A stretch of DNA of 37,259 nt, taken from Chloroflexota bacterium. GTDB lineage: Bacteria > Chloroflexota > Limnocylindria > QHBO01. This document shows, piece after piece, positions 27,722-37,230 of the stretch; the stretch's first letter is position 1, and the number at the start of each line of letters is the position of its first letter. The translations under genes and the position numbers were made by a program. The notes below the pieces were generated by a model, which did no database searches, was not told the origin of the DNA, and saw only the letters and a program-made list of their open reading frames with translations. The stretch is from the NCBI GenBank assembly GCA_020848055.1, contig JADLBB010000042.1, forward strand, positions 1 through 37,259, written 5' to 3'.

Positions 27722-27732
27722 CGGTGCCCCCG

Positions 27733-27738
27733 AGTGTA
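27733..27738 (-). promoter_or_regulatory. Candidate -10 hexamer (TACACT) for phosphohexomutase gene
   Basis: Reverse complement of AGTGTA, 11 nt from the GTG start at 27719-27721. Confidence 0.35.
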
Positions 27739-27755
27739 GCGGGCCGGACGGCCGC

Positions 27756-28697
27756 TCAACGCTCGAGCTCGCCGCTGCGCGGGTCGAGCACCTCGCGCAC
27801 GCCGACGCCGACCAGGTAGAACGCCGCGCCCATCAGCGTGATGCCTGCGGTGCCGGCCAGCATGATCCACCACGGGATGGCTGCGATCCCGGCCAGCAGG
27901 TCCGACCAGGTGATGCCGTCGTAGACCATCATCCCGAAGCCCACGTCGTCTCCCACGGCGCTGCGGAAACTGAGGAAGCCCGCTGCAATGATCGCCCCGG
28001 TGGCGCCGATCATGGCCTGCACCGCGGCGTGCGAGTACAGGTGCGGCAGCACGTGGCGCGTCACGATCCAGCCACCGCCGCCTCCCGCCATGCGCGCGGC
28101 ATCGAGGAACGGCCGCGCCACGACGGTCATGGCCGCGGCCCGCACCGTCGCGGTCGCCGGACCGAGTGCGTAGATCACGCCGAAGCTGAGCCCGACCTGC
28201 AGGGATCCGAACTCGTCGTTCGGCCTCCCGATGCCCAGCACGAAGACGGCCAGCATGGCCGGCAGCAGGATCATCGCGTCGCTCAGGTGGCTGACGAACC
28301 CGTCGAACCAGCCGCGCCGGTGGGCGGCGAACGAGCCGAGCAGCAGCGAGATGGCCATGATCGCCAGGCCCGCCGACAGCCCCACCACCAGGCTCGGGCC
28401 GGCGGCGTAGCCGAACATCGAGAACACGTCGTGCCCCAGCGAGCTGGTGCCCAGCCAGTGCGCCAGCGACGGGGCCGACGGATGCACCACCGTGGTGTCA
28501 TACCCGTACAGCGGGTGGTAGATCGAGGCCTTCCTGGCCCACAGCGTGGCGTGCAGGATCGGCTGCGCCGCGATGACGGCGATGAAGAAGCCGCCTATGG
28601 CCAGCCCGGCGCGAACCTTGGCATTGCCGAGCATGGCCCGTCCCGCGCGCGGCCGGCGGCGCACCTCGATCACTGCCGGCGCCGCCAGCGCCGTCAC
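27756..28697 (-). CDS. ABC transporter permease (OppC/DppC-like)
   Basis: HWLGTSSLGHDVFSMFGYAAGPSLVVGLSAG and FLDAARMAGGGGGWIVTRHVLPHLY EAA-like loop; GTG at 28695-28697 overlaps the upstream permease stop. Confidence 0.85.
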   Translation of the reverse strand: MTALAAPAVIEVRRRPRAGRAMLGNAKVRAGLAIGGFFIAVIAAQPILHATLWARKASIYHPLYGYDTTVVHPSAPSLAHWLGTSSLGHDVFSMFGYAAGPSLVVGLSAGLAIMAISLLLGSFAAHRRGWFDGFVSHLSDAMILLPAMLAVFVLGIGRPNDEFGSLQVGLSFGVIYALGPATATVRAAAMTVVARPFLDAARMAGGGGGWIVTRHVLPHLYSHAAVQAMIGATGAIIAAGFLSFRSAVGDDVGFGMMVYDGITWSDLLAGIAAIPWWIMLAGTAGITLMGAAFYLVGVGVREVLDPRSGELER

Positions 28698-29947
28698 GCG
28701 TGCCCCCGTCGCTGCCGCGGGTCCAGTGAGGCGATGGCCACGTCGATGACCAGCCGCAGCCCCACCACGATCAGGCCCAGCACGACAAGCACGCCCATGA
28801 TGACCGGGACGTCCTGGAACTCGATGGCATTGAACAGGACCTTGGACAGGCCGGACATCTGGAGCTCGTACTCGACGATCATCATCCCGGCCAGCAGAGT
28901 CGGCAGCGTGGCGAACGAGCCGGCCAGCACGGGCGCGATGGCGTTGCGCGCGACGTGGCGGTCGCGCACGGCGCGGTCGGTCAGGCCCTTGGCGCGTGCC
29001 ACGAGGACATAGTCCTCGGCGCGCTCGGCGTCCATGCCGGCCCGCATCATCATCATGACCTGCCCGAACCCCAGCAGCACGACCGCGCCCATCGCCAGCG
29101 CCGGCGTGCCGCGACCGGTGGTGGCCGTGATGTCCACGCGGTACAGCAGGTCGAGCGCGTACGGCCCCAGGCCGGCGGCCCAGATGCCGGTGCCGACGGC
29201 AACCAGCATCGTCGGAATGGCCAGGCCCTCGGCCCACGTCAACTGGTTGCGCCGCGCGTATGCGCGCACCACCAGCGCCACGGCCAGGGCGGCGATCAGC
29301 GACAGCGCCACCAGCCAGCGAACGTCGCCGGGCTCGAGCGCGCCGGGACGTCCGGCGACCGCGTCACGCCACAGTGCCAGGCTATCCGATGGCAGGCCCA
29401 TGGCCGTGCGCAGGTCGAGGATCGGCTTGCGCAGGAATCTGACCAGCACGAACACCAGGAACGGAGGAAAGATCGTGACCGACAGCACGCCGATGGTCGA
29501 GATGGCCATCCCGCCGGCTGCGCCGCGTCGCCACGACCCCAGGCGCCCGAGGAGCTCGCCCGCCACCCAGGCCACCACGATGCCGGCCACGAACACCGTC
29601 AGGGTGACCGGCAACGCCTCGAGGACCAGGTCGCCCACCGGCGTGCCGGAGAACGAGGTGCCCAGGTCGCCACGTGCCAGGCCCGCCACGAAGCCGATGA
29701 ACCGCTCCGGCAACGGCCGGTCCAGCCCGGCGGCCTGCAGGGCGGCGCGATAGGCGTCCGGTCCACCGATCTTGGCGAAGGTGGCCCAGCTGTACGGCAC
29801 CCAGACCTGCATGAAGAAGAACAGCGCGGTGATGAACAGGGCCACGGTCACCAGCGCCCAGGCCAGGCTCCAGCCGAGGAACGTCACGAACCAGGGGATA
29901 ACCGGTCGCCGCGCGCCGGCGCCGGCCTCGATCTCGAGAGTCGTCAT
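28694..29947 (-). CDS. ABC transporter permease (OppB/DppB-like) with extra hydrophobic insertion
   Basis: 417 aa; LARGDLGTSFSGTPVGDLVLEALPVTLTVF; EAA loop RAEDYVLVARAKGLTDRAVRDRHVARNAIAPVLAGS. Confidence 0.87.
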   Translation of the reverse strand: MTTLEIEAGAGARRPVIPWFVTFLGWSLAWALVTVALFITALFFFMQVWVPYSWATFAKIGGPDAYRAALQAAGLDRPLPERFIGFVAGLARGDLGTSFSGTPVGDLVLEALPVTLTVFVAGIVVAWVAGELLGRLGSWRRGAAGGMAISTIGVLSVTIFPPFLVFVLVRFLRKPILDLRTAMGLPSDSLALWRDAVAGRPGALEPGDVRWLVALSLIAALAVALVVRAYARRNQLTWAEGLAIPTMLVAVGTGIWAAGLGPYALDLLYRVDITATTGRGTPALAMGAVVLLGFGQVMMMMRAGMDAERAEDYVLVARAKGLTDRAVRDRHVARNAIAPVLAGSFATLPTLLAGMMIVEYELQMSGLSKVLFNAIEFQDVPVIMGVLVVLGLIVVGLRLVIDVAIASLDPRQRRGHA

Positions 29948-29981
29948 GGGCGGGCCATCCGGACCCTCGGGCGAGGCGGAA

Positions 29982-29987
29982 TAGAAT
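29982..29987 (+). promoter_or_regulatory. Candidate -10 hexamer (TAGAAT)
   Basis: TAGAAT followed by 8 nt and then the ATG at 29996, consistent with a leaderless transcript. Confidence 0.5.
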
Positions 29988-29995
29988 CGGGTGCG

Positions 29996-30892
29996 ATGGA
30001 CAGCGCGCTCAGGTCAGTCTCCGTGCTGGCGATGGCATTCGTCGGCGTCGTGCTCCTCACGCTGGCGATGGCGACCCTGATCCTGCCCAGCACGTCGGGC
30101 GTGGTCAGTGGCGGTCCGTCGCCGGCCGGAGCCTCGCCGTCAGACGATACCCCATCGATCCCGACCGGGCGACCGACCGCCGAGGGCGGCACGCTCGCCG
30201 TCAGCGGCGACCGGGCCGGACCATTCCTGCTCGACCGCGTGGACGAGGACGGACGCTATTCGCTGCTGGGCAGCGATGGCCGGGTGGCGTTCGATGGCGA
30301 CCCGGTGAGCGTGCCCCAGGTCGCATTCGAGGGCCTCAACTTCATCCTGGACCCCGGCGAGTGCTCGGTCGTCGCCGGCGAGCAGAATCCGGATGCCGGC
30401 GTGGCCTGGGCGGACGTCACCTGCGACGGCATCAGCGACGTGCGCGGCACCGCCACCATCTCGATCTCCGGGCGGGTCGGAGTGGCGATGGGGGTGCTGG
30501 GCGTGGTCGGCAACCTCCCGACGGTCGGTGGTTCGGTCACGTTCGGGGACCGGACCATGGAGGCGACCATCGCGCGTTTCGTGGCCGTGCCCCGCCCAAG
30601 CTTGGCCGGGGACGACGACGCCATGCAGATCGGCGGCACCGATCCGTTCTGGAGCCTCTCGATCGGCTGGGACCCCGAGAGCGACCTGCTGGACCTGACC
30701 GGGGTCTCGTACGGAACCGAATCGCTCGACGCCCCGCCGGGCGCGTGCGACATCGGGCGCCGCGTGGTCGGACGCTACAGCCCGCGGCACGCGCTGGTGG
30801 AGGTCACGCTCGACTGCCCCAGCGTCGGGGTGCCCGGACTCGGCTCTGTGCCCATCCGCGGCACGGTCATGGTCGACCAGTTCAACGACTGA
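29996..30892 (+). CDS. Putative secreted/membrane-anchored protein with two Cys-containing repeats
   Basis: 298 aa; N-terminal hydrophobic VSVLAMAFVGVVLLTLAMATLIL, Ser/Pro/Gly linker, then two segments beginning PGEC... and PGAC.... Confidence 0.75.
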   Translation: MDSALRSVSVLAMAFVGVVLLTLAMATLILPSTSGVVSGGPSPAGASPSDDTPSIPTGRPTAEGGTLAVSGDRAGPFLLDRVDEDGRYSLLGSDGRVAFDGDPVSVPQVAFEGLNFILDPGECSVVAGEQNPDAGVAWADVTCDGISDVRGTATISISGRVGVAMGVLGVVGNLPTVGGSVTFGDRTMEATIARFVAVPRPSLAGDDDAMQIGGTDPFWSLSIGWDPESDLLDLTGVSYGTESLDAPPGACDIGRRVVGRYSPRHALVEVTLDCPSVGVPGLGSVPIRGTVMVDQFND

Positions 30893-30895
30893 AGA

Positions 30896-31519
30896 TCACG
30901 GGACCTCTGCGGCCGCGGTGGCTCGGTCGAGCTCGGCCTGCAGGCGGGCGAGCAGCGGGCGGATCGGCTCGCGCGGACCAACCGTGATGGCCTCACCCTC
31001 CACCACCTGCAGCCGGCAGAACGGCAGCGGCACGAGGTGTCGGTCCCAGCGGCGATTGAGCCGCACGGCCGGCGAGACGCGCACGGCCCACGGCAGCACC
31101 GGCAGTCCGGCCTGGCGGGCGACGATCACGGCCCCGGGCTTCGCCACGCGGTAGGGCCCCAGCGGGCCGTCGGGAGCGACCACCAGCGAGGCGCCCGCCC
31201 GCCCGAGGCTCGCCAGTTCGCGCGCCAGGCGGGTCGCCTCCGCCCGCTCGTCCTCCGCCGGCAGCTCGACCGATCCGGCATCGAGCGCGGCGAGCATGGA
31301 CGTCATCACCCACCCGCGGAATGTCTGGGTGCTGAAGCTGACGTGGCGCGGCGCGCGGCGCAGGCGCCAGGCCGCAACGGCGGCCGCCAGGTTGTACTCG
31401 TGCCACATGGCCAGCACGACCTGGTCCTGGCTGGCCGATCCGGAGACGCGGCAGGTCGCCGCCACCAGCCTGACGTAGGCGGCCATCGCCCAGCCGACGA
31501 TCACGGCCAGCGGACGCAT
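30896..31519 (-). CDS. DUF374 / lysophospholipid acyltransferase-like protein
   Basis: VVLAMWHEYNLAAAV, SLVVAPDGPLGPYRVAKPGAVIVARQAGLPVLPWAV are characteristic of the DUF374 family. Confidence 0.8.
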   Translation of the reverse strand: MRPLAVIVGWAMAAYVRLVAATCRVSGSASQDQVVLAMWHEYNLAAAVAAWRLRRAPRHVSFSTQTFRGWVMTSMLAALDAGSVELPAEDERAEATRLARELASLGRAGASLVVAPDGPLGPYRVAKPGAVIVARQAGLPVLPWAVRVSPAVRLNRRWDRHLVPLPFCRLQVVEGEAITVGPREPIRPLLARLQAELDRATAAAEVP

Positions 31520-31532
31520 CGGTCCGAGGCCC

Positions 31533-32603
31533 TTACAGGTACCGTTCGCCGGCCGTTCGGGCGATCTCGTCCAGCACGGGCTTGATGTCCTCGGCCCGCT
31601 CGCGACTGCAGACCAGCAGCGCGTCGGGCGTGTCCACGATGATGACGCCATCCAGCCCGACCGTCACGACCAGCCGGTCGCCGCCCTGGACCAGGACGTT
31701 GTGCGAGCCACGGTCGAGGTGCCGCCCGCTGGCCACCAGGTCCTTGCCCTGGGCGGCCGTCAGCGCCTCGAGCAGGGCGGACCAGGAGCCGATGTCGGAC
31801 CAGCCCGCCTCGAGCGGCACGACCGCCATGCGGCCCTCGGCCGCGGCCGGTTCGGCAATGCCGACGTCGATCGAGATCGCGTCGAGCGGCTCACAGATGT
31901 CGCGCACGTCGCTCATCCAGCCCGGCGTGCGGTGCAGCGCCTCGATCCGGGTCAGCGCGCCGGCCAGCGCGGGCTGGAAGCGTTCGACGGCCTGGCGGAA
32001 GGCATACGTCCGCCAGGCGAAGATGCCCGAGTTCCACAGGTGCCCGCCCTCGTCGAGGTAGGCGGCCGCCGTAGCCCCGTCGGGCTTCTCGACGAAGCGA
32101 TCAACGGCCGCCGCGGGGTCGTCGGGGTGCAGGCGCTCTCCGACCCGGATGTAGCCGTAGCCGGTGGCGGCGTGGGTCGGAGCCACGCCGAGCGTCACCA
32201 GGTACCCGCGTTCGGCAACCCGGGCAGCAGCGCGCAGCGCGTCGGCGAAACGATCCTCGTCGGCCACGAAGTGATCAGCCGGCAGGATCAGGGCCACTTC
32301 GTCGGACTCGCGACGGGCCAGCACCGTGGCCAGGCCTGCGGCCACGGCCGTCGAGCGCGCCAGCGGCTCGCCCAGGACGTTGTCCGGCGGCAGTTGCGGC
32401 AGCTGGTCGCGCGTGGCGCGCACGTGGGCCGCCGAGGTGATGACGTAGATGTCATGCGGCTTGAGCAGGGAGCCCAGGCGCGACACGGTCTGCTGCAGAA
32501 GGCTCGTCTCGCCGGTCAGCGCCAACAACTGCTTGGGGGCTCCGCGTCGCGACAGCGGCCACAGGCGCGTTCCGGCCCCGCCGGCCATGACGATGGCGTA
32601 CAT
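31533..32603 (-). CDS. manC: Mannose-1-phosphate guanylyltransferase
   Basis: MYAIVMAGGAGTRLWPLSRRGAPKQLL; LILPADHFV; GYGYIRVGE; FVEKPDGATAAAYL; LWNSGIFAWR; GWSDIGSWSALLE. Confidence 0.92.
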   Translation of the reverse strand: MYAIVMAGGAGTRLWPLSRRGAPKQLLALTGETSLLQQTVSRLGSLLKPHDIYVITSAAHVRATRDQLPQLPPDNVLGEPLARSTAVAAGLATVLARRESDEVALILPADHFVADEDRFADALRAAARVAERGYLVTLGVAPTHAATGYGYIRVGERLHPDDPAAAVDRFVEKPDGATAAAYLDEGGHLWNSGIFAWRTYAFRQAVERFQPALAGALTRIEALHRTPGWMSDVRDICEPLDAISIDVGIAEPAAAEGRMAVVPLEAGWSDIGSWSALLEALTAAQGKDLVASGRHLDRGSHNVLVQGGDRLVVTVGLDGVIIVDTPDALLVCSRERAEDIKPVLDEIARTAGERYL

Positions 32604-33430
32604 CAGCCGCCGTCCACCTCGGCCTCCAGCCGCTCGCCCAGTTCGAGGGTGCGCCGGTACGCCGCCCACACCGCGTCGCTGAAGACGGTGCGGATGCCGC
32701 CCTTCTCCAGTTCGTAGATGGCAGCGGCGCTGGTGCCGCCAGGCGACGTCACCGCGTTTCGCAACTGGGCCGGATGCATGCCGGAGCGCGCCGCGTACTC
32801 GGCCGAGCCGATGAGCGTTTCGGCCACCAGGTCGTGGGCCAGCTCGCGCGGGAAGCCCAGGTGCACCCCGGCGTCGATCAGCGCCTCCATGACGGCGAAC
32901 AGGTAGGTCGGACCGGTGCCGGACAGGGCGGTAGCCATGGCCACGAACGACTCGTCATCCACCTGGCGTTCCTCGCCGATGGCGCGCAGCACAGCGCGTG
33001 CCCGATCGCGCTGACGTGGCGTGCACTCGGGCGTCGCGCACCACACGCTCATGCCGCGTCGGATCTGGCTGGGCGTGTTCGGCATGGCGCGCACCACCGC
33101 GGGATGCGCCAGGCCGGTGGCCAGGCTGCGCAGCGTGGCGCCGGCGACGATCGACACGACGACCTGGTCGGCCGTCAGGCGCCCTCGCAGGTCGCGCATG
33201 ACGCGGGCCACCATCTGCGGCTTGACGGCCAGCACGACGACGTCGGCGCCCGCCAACGCCTCGCGGTTGACCGCCACGGAGCGGATGCCGTGGCGCTCCT
33301 CCAGGCCCGCCCGCCGGTCGGCGCGCGGGTGCGAGGCGACGAGGTCGTCACCGGCCACGGCCCGATCTGCCAGCAGGCCGGAGATCATCGCCTCCGCCAT
33401 GACCCCGGCCCCCACTATGCCGACCCGCAT
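32603..33430 (-). CDS. proC: Pyrroline-5-carboxylate reductase
   Basis: VGIVGAGVMAEAMISGLL, VVLAVKPQMV, RAMPNTPSQIRRGMS, ALSGTGPTYLFAVMEALIDAGV, VTSPGGTSAAAIYELEKGG. Confidence 0.94.
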   Translation of the reverse strand: MRVGIVGAGVMAEAMISGLLADRAVAGDDLVASHPRADRRAGLEERHGIRSVAVNREALAGADVVVLAVKPQMVARVMRDLRGRLTADQVVVSIVAGATLRSLATGLAHPAVVRAMPNTPSQIRRGMSVWCATPECTPRQRDRARAVLRAIGEERQVDDESFVAMATALSGTGPTYLFAVMEALIDAGVHLGFPRELAHDLVAETLIGSAEYAARSGMHPAQLRNAVTSPGGTSAAAIYELEKGGIRTVFSDAVWAAYRRTLELGERLEAEVDGG

Positions 33431-33455
33431 CGTCCGTCTCGCCAAGGCTCCGTCC

Positions 33456-34067
33456 TCAATGCTCCTCGTCCGGTCCCACCGCGATCTCGACTCCGAGCAG
33501 GGTGCGAGCCGCCTCGACCTCGCCGGACGCTGCCCCCGACCGCTCGAGCAGGTCGATCGCGGCACTCGCCAGGCGCCGGGCCTCGGTCACTCGACCGAGA
33601 TCGAGGTGCGCCCGTCCGAGGCCGAGTGCCGCCAGCCCCTGCTCGTGCTCGGCGCCGATGTCCCGGGCCTCGTCGATCGCCTCGGCATAGTAGCGGCGCG
33701 CGCTCTCCGGGTCACCTGCGGCCACGCGCAGGTCGCCGATGCGGCGTGCCTGGCGGGTGGCCTCGAGCGCCATCTCGGCCTGCTCGTAGTGCCACAGTCC
33801 GCGATGGCCCCAGATGTCGGCGGCCCACCACTCGCGGTCCGATATCGAGCGGTCCATGGCGGCGACGGCGGCCGACGCGGCGCGGGGGTGGTCTCGGGCG
33901 CGCTCCGCCTCCAGGTAGGGGGCCGCGAGATCTCCCCGGCGCAGCGCCAGCGGAAGGTCGCGCAGCGCATCGGTCCGCTGCGGAGTCGTCACGACCAGCC
34001 CGCGAACCCGTGCGAGGATTCGGCCGGCGATGCCGGGCTCCGGCTCGCCCCAGGCGGGATGCGGCAT
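33456..34067 (-). CDS. Tetratricopeptide-like repeat protein of unknown function
   Basis: 203 aa Ala/Arg-rich helical ORF; segments AAGDPESARRYYAEAIDEARDIG and GLGRAHLDLGRVTEARRLASAAIDLLERSG look TPR-like; located between metK and proC. Confidence 0.65.
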   Translation of the reverse strand: MPHPAWGEPEPGIAGRILARVRGLVVTTPQRTDALRDLPLALRRGDLAAPYLEAERARDHPRAASAAVAAMDRSISDREWWAADIWGHRGLWHYEQAEMALEATRQARRIGDLRVAAGDPESARRYYAEAIDEARDIGAEHEQGLAALGLGRAHLDLGRVTEARRLASAAIDLLERSGAASGEVEAARTLLGVEIAVGPDEEH

Positions 34068-34075
34068 TGGCCGCC

Positions 34076-35248
34076 TCAGCCCGCGGCGGCGCGCAGGTCG
34101 TCGACGCGGTCCGTCCGCTCCCATGGCAGGTCGAGGTCGGCTCTGCCGAAGTGCCCGTAGGCGGCGGTCGGCCGGTAGATCGGTCGCCGCAGGTCGAGGG
34201 CGCCGATGATCGCGCCGGGTCGCAGGTCGAAGCATGCGCCGATGACCTCGGCCAACCGCCGGTCCGGCAGCAGCCCCGTGCCAAACGTGTCGACGTTGAT
34301 CGACAGCGGATGCGCCACGCCGATGGCGTACGCCAATTGCAGTTCGCAGCGGCGAGCCAGGCCGGCGGCCACGACGTTCTTGGCCACGTAGCGCGCCATG
34401 TAGGCACCGGACCGATCGACCTTGGTCGGGTCCTTGCCGCTGAACGATCCGCCGCCATGCCGCGCCGAGCCGCCGTAGGTGTCGACGATGATCTTGCGGC
34501 CCGAGAGGCCCGAATCGCCCATCGGCCCGCCGATGACGAAACGCCCGGTCGGGTTGACGTAATGGATCGTCCGCTCGTCGAGCAGCTCGGCCGGGATGGC
34601 GACCTCGACCACGTGCTCGCGGACCGCGGCGGCCAGTTCGTCCGCGCCGACGTCGGGATCGTGCTGCGTGCTGACCAGCACGGTGTGGACCCGCGCCGGC
34701 CGGCCATCGGGACCGTACTCGACGGTGACCTGGCTCTTGCCGTCGGGCCGGATGAACGGCAGCGTGCCGTCCTTGCGCACCTCGGCCAGGCGGCGTGCAA
34801 CGCGGTGCGCCAGCATGATCGGCGCCGGCATGAGCTCATCGGTCTCATCGGTCGCGTAGCCGAACATCATGCCCTGGTCGCCGGCCCCGATGTCGTTGTC
34901 GTCGCGGGCGTGGTCAACGCCCTGCGCGATGTCCGGCGACTGGCCCTTGATCGCGGTCAGCGTGCCGCACGTCTCCCAGTCGAAGCCCAGGCGGCTGTCG
35001 TTGTAGCCGATGTCGCGCACGGTCGCGCGCACGAGCTCGAGCACGTCGACGTAGTGGCTCGTCGTCATCTCGCCCAGGACCATGACCAGGCCTGTCGTCG
35101 TGGCGACCTCGACCGCGCAGCGCGCGTTCGGGTCGTGGGCGAGGACGTCGTCCAGGACGGCATCGGCGACGGCGTCGCACAGCTTGTCCGGGTGGCCCTC
35201 GGTGACCGACTCCGAGGTGAACAGGTTGGGCGTCAGGAATTCAGGCAT
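34076..35248 (-). CDS. metK: S-adenosylmethionine synthetase
   Basis: 390 aa; [71 protein letters not shown]. Confidence 0.96.
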   Translation of the reverse strand: MPEFLTPNLFTSESVTEGHPDKLCDAVADAVLDDVLAHDPNARCAVEVATTTGLVMVLGEMTTSHYVDVLELVRATVRDIGYNDSRLGFDWETCGTLTAIKGQSPDIAQGVDHARDDNDIGAGDQGMMFGYATDETDELMPAPIMLAHRVARRLAEVRKDGTLPFIRPDGKSQVTVEYGPDGRPARVHTVLVSTQHDPDVGADELAAAVREHVVEVAIPAELLDERTIHYVNPTGRFVIGGPMGDSGLSGRKIIVDTYGGSARHGGGSFSGKDPTKVDRSGAYMARYVAKNVVAAGLARRCELQLAYAIGVAHPLSINVDTFGTGLLPDRRLAEVIGACFDLRPGAIIGALDLRRPIYRPTAAYGHFGRADLDLPWERTDRVDDLRAAAG

Positions 35249-35329
35249 GGCTCACTTTCATGCTGCGATCGACCAGTGGGTAACGTGTTGCGGGCGGCGA
35301 AAAGTCAGAACGAACTCGGTTGCGCTTCA

Positions 35330-35899
35330 TCATCCGCTGAGCACCTCGTCGATGACAAACACCTCCCGGCAGCGCTCGACCGCTTGCCTATCGGGCGTCA
35401 CGGTACCCAGCGACGTCCGAATCTCACAATGCTGCGCCGCTTCGTCATCGAAGTGACCTCGCAGGCGCAAGTGCGATCCAGGCTCAACCGATCCGAACTC
35501 GAACTCCAGCGTTGGAGCCAACACGGCATAGATCCCTGGGACGTCATCGGTCATGGAGGCAGGGGGCCGAACGAGGAGCGAGATACCGTTCGCCGAACAA
35601 TCGCTGAGCCATCCGCTGCCGGGCAGTGTGCTATCGCCACAGCCGCTCCCTCCCACGAATGGAGGCAAGAACCCTCCCAGCACGAGCGGCTGATTGCCGA
35701 AGCACGCAGGTCGAATTGCGGCATCCATTGCTGCGACGTCGACCAGCGTGGCCTCGCCTGGCAGGGGGCATGTAACTCCATCGACCACCTTTGGCGTTGG
35801 AGCGGCCATCGTCTGCGAAAGCGAGGCATCCCGCGAAGGGATCACGCATGCACCGGCGCCGACGATGAGCACAACGAGACTTCCCGCCTGTGCCCCCAA
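35330..35899 (-). CDS. Putative Cys-rich lipoprotein of unknown function
   Basis: Continuous ORF with LVVLIVGAGAC lipobox-like segment and six downstream cysteines; TTG start at 35897-35899 is a guess, GTG at 35971 is an alternative. Confidence 0.6.
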   Translation of the reverse strand: MGAQAGSLVVLIVGAGACVIPSRDASLSQTMAAPTPKVVDGVTCPLPGEATLVDVAAMDAAIRPACFGNQPLVLGGFLPPFVGGSGCGDSTLPGSGWLSDCSANGISLLVRPPASMTDDVPGIYAVLAPTLEFEFGSVEPGSHLRLRGHFDDEAAQHCEIRTSLGTVTPDRQAVERCREVFVIDEVLSG

Positions 35900-35952
35900 G
35901 CGACGCGCCCAGTGCTGGTCAATCCAGAAGCCCTCCCCTGACCGCGGTTGGC

Positions 35953-37230
35953 CTAGGTCCCCGATTCCCACGACTCGCTGTAGGCCTTCTGCTCGGGGGT
36001 CATCGGCTCGATGGCGATGCCCATGGATGTGAGCTTGAGGCGCGCGACCTCGCGGTCGATGTCCTCTGGCACGCCGTAGACCTTCGGCTCCAGCTCGTCG
36101 AGGTGAGATCTCATCCACTCCAGCCCGAGCGCCTGGTTGGCGAAGCTCATGTCCATGACCATGGCCGGGTGGCCCTCTGCCGCGCCGAGGTTGACGAGGC
36201 GCCCATCGGCCAGGACGTAGATGCGCCGGCCGTCGGACATGAGGTACTCGCGCGTGAACGGCCGCACCTCGCGCGACGAGGCCGCCTGTGACTCGAGCGC
36301 GCCGAGCTCGAACTCGTCGTTGAAGTGGCCGGCGTTGGCCAGGATCGCGCCGTCGCGCATCGTCGGGAAGTGCGGCGCCCCCCATACGTTGAGGTTGCCG
36401 GTGCCGCTGATGAAGACGTCGCCGATGCGGGCCGACTCGGCGGCGGTCATGACGCGGTAACCGTCCATCGCGGCCTCCAGGGCACGGATCGGGTCGACCT
36501 CGCACACCGCCACGTTGGCGCCCATGCCGTGGGCGCGCGAGGCGATCCCGCGCCCCACCCAGCCGTAGCCACCGACGACGACCGTCTTGCCGGCGAACAG
36601 GATGTTGGTGGCGCGCAGGATGCCGTCGATGGCGCTCTGCCCCGTGCCGTATCGGTTGTCGAACAGGTGCTTGGTCAGCGCCTCGTTCACGGCCACGACG
36701 GGGTACGCGAGCTTGCCGGCATTGGCCATGGCGCGCAGCCGGATGACGCCGGTCGTCGTCTCCTCGGTGCCGCCGGCCACGCCGTCGAGCAGGTCGCGCC
36801 GGTTCGTGTGCAGCTCGTTGACGAGGTCCGCGCCGTCGTCCATCGTGACCTGCGGCCGATAATCCAGCGCGGCACCGATGTGGCCGTAGTACGAGTCGCG
36901 GTCCTCTCCCTTGATGGCGTAGGTCGGAATGCCGAAATGGGTGACCAGCGAGGCGGCGACGTCGTCCTGGGTCGAAAGCGGGTTGGACGAGCACAGCACC
37001 GCATCGGCTCCACCCGCGGCCAGTGTGCGCATCAGGTTGGCGGTCTCGGCGGTCACGTGAAGACAGGCGCTGATGCGCCAGCCGTCGAGCGGCCGCTCGC
37101 GCTCGAAGCGCTCGCGGATGCCGGCCAGCACTGGCATCTGCCGGTCGGCCCATTCGATCTTCAGCCGGCCGGCATCGGCCAGTCCAAGGTCCGCGACGTC
37201 TGCGGTCCTCATTTCGGTTCGCGCGGCCAT
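35953..37230 (-). CDS. ahcY: Adenosylhomocysteinase
   Basis: 425 aa; [86 protein letters not shown]. Confidence 0.96.
   Translation of the reverse strand: MAARTEMRTADVADLGLADAGRLKIEWADRQMPVLAGIRERFERERPLDGWRISACLHVTAETANLMRTLAAGGADAVLCSSNPLSTQDDVAASLVTHFGIPTYAIKGEDRDSYYGHIGAALDYRPQVTMDDGADLVNELHTNRRDLLDGVAGGTEETTTGVIRLRAMANAGKLAYPVVAVNEALTKHLFDNRYGTGQSAIDGILRATNILFAGKTVVVGGYGWVGRGIASRAHGMGANVAVCEVDPIRALEAAMDGYRVMTAAESARIGDVFISGTGNLNVWGAPHFPTMRDGAILANAGHFNDEFELGALESQAASSREVRPFTREYLMSDGRRIYVLADGRLVNLGAAEGHPAMVMDMSFANQALGLEWMRSHLDELEPKVYGVPEDIDREVARLKLTSMGIAIEPMTPEQKAYSESWESGT

Noticed and set aside
35249-35329. SAM riboswitch upstream of metK
   Set aside because: Only ~80 nt between the lipoprotein stop and the metK start; no recognisable SAM-I/SAM-II helices. 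The ahcY leader is cut off at the window edge (29 nt visible) so cannot be judged.
32774-35941. 1055-aa plus-strand ORF
   Set aside because: Antisense to proC, the TPR-like gene, metK and the lipoprotein, all with clear homology-type motifs; the translation is low-complexity Arg/Ala/Gly-rich, typical of GC-rich antisense frames.
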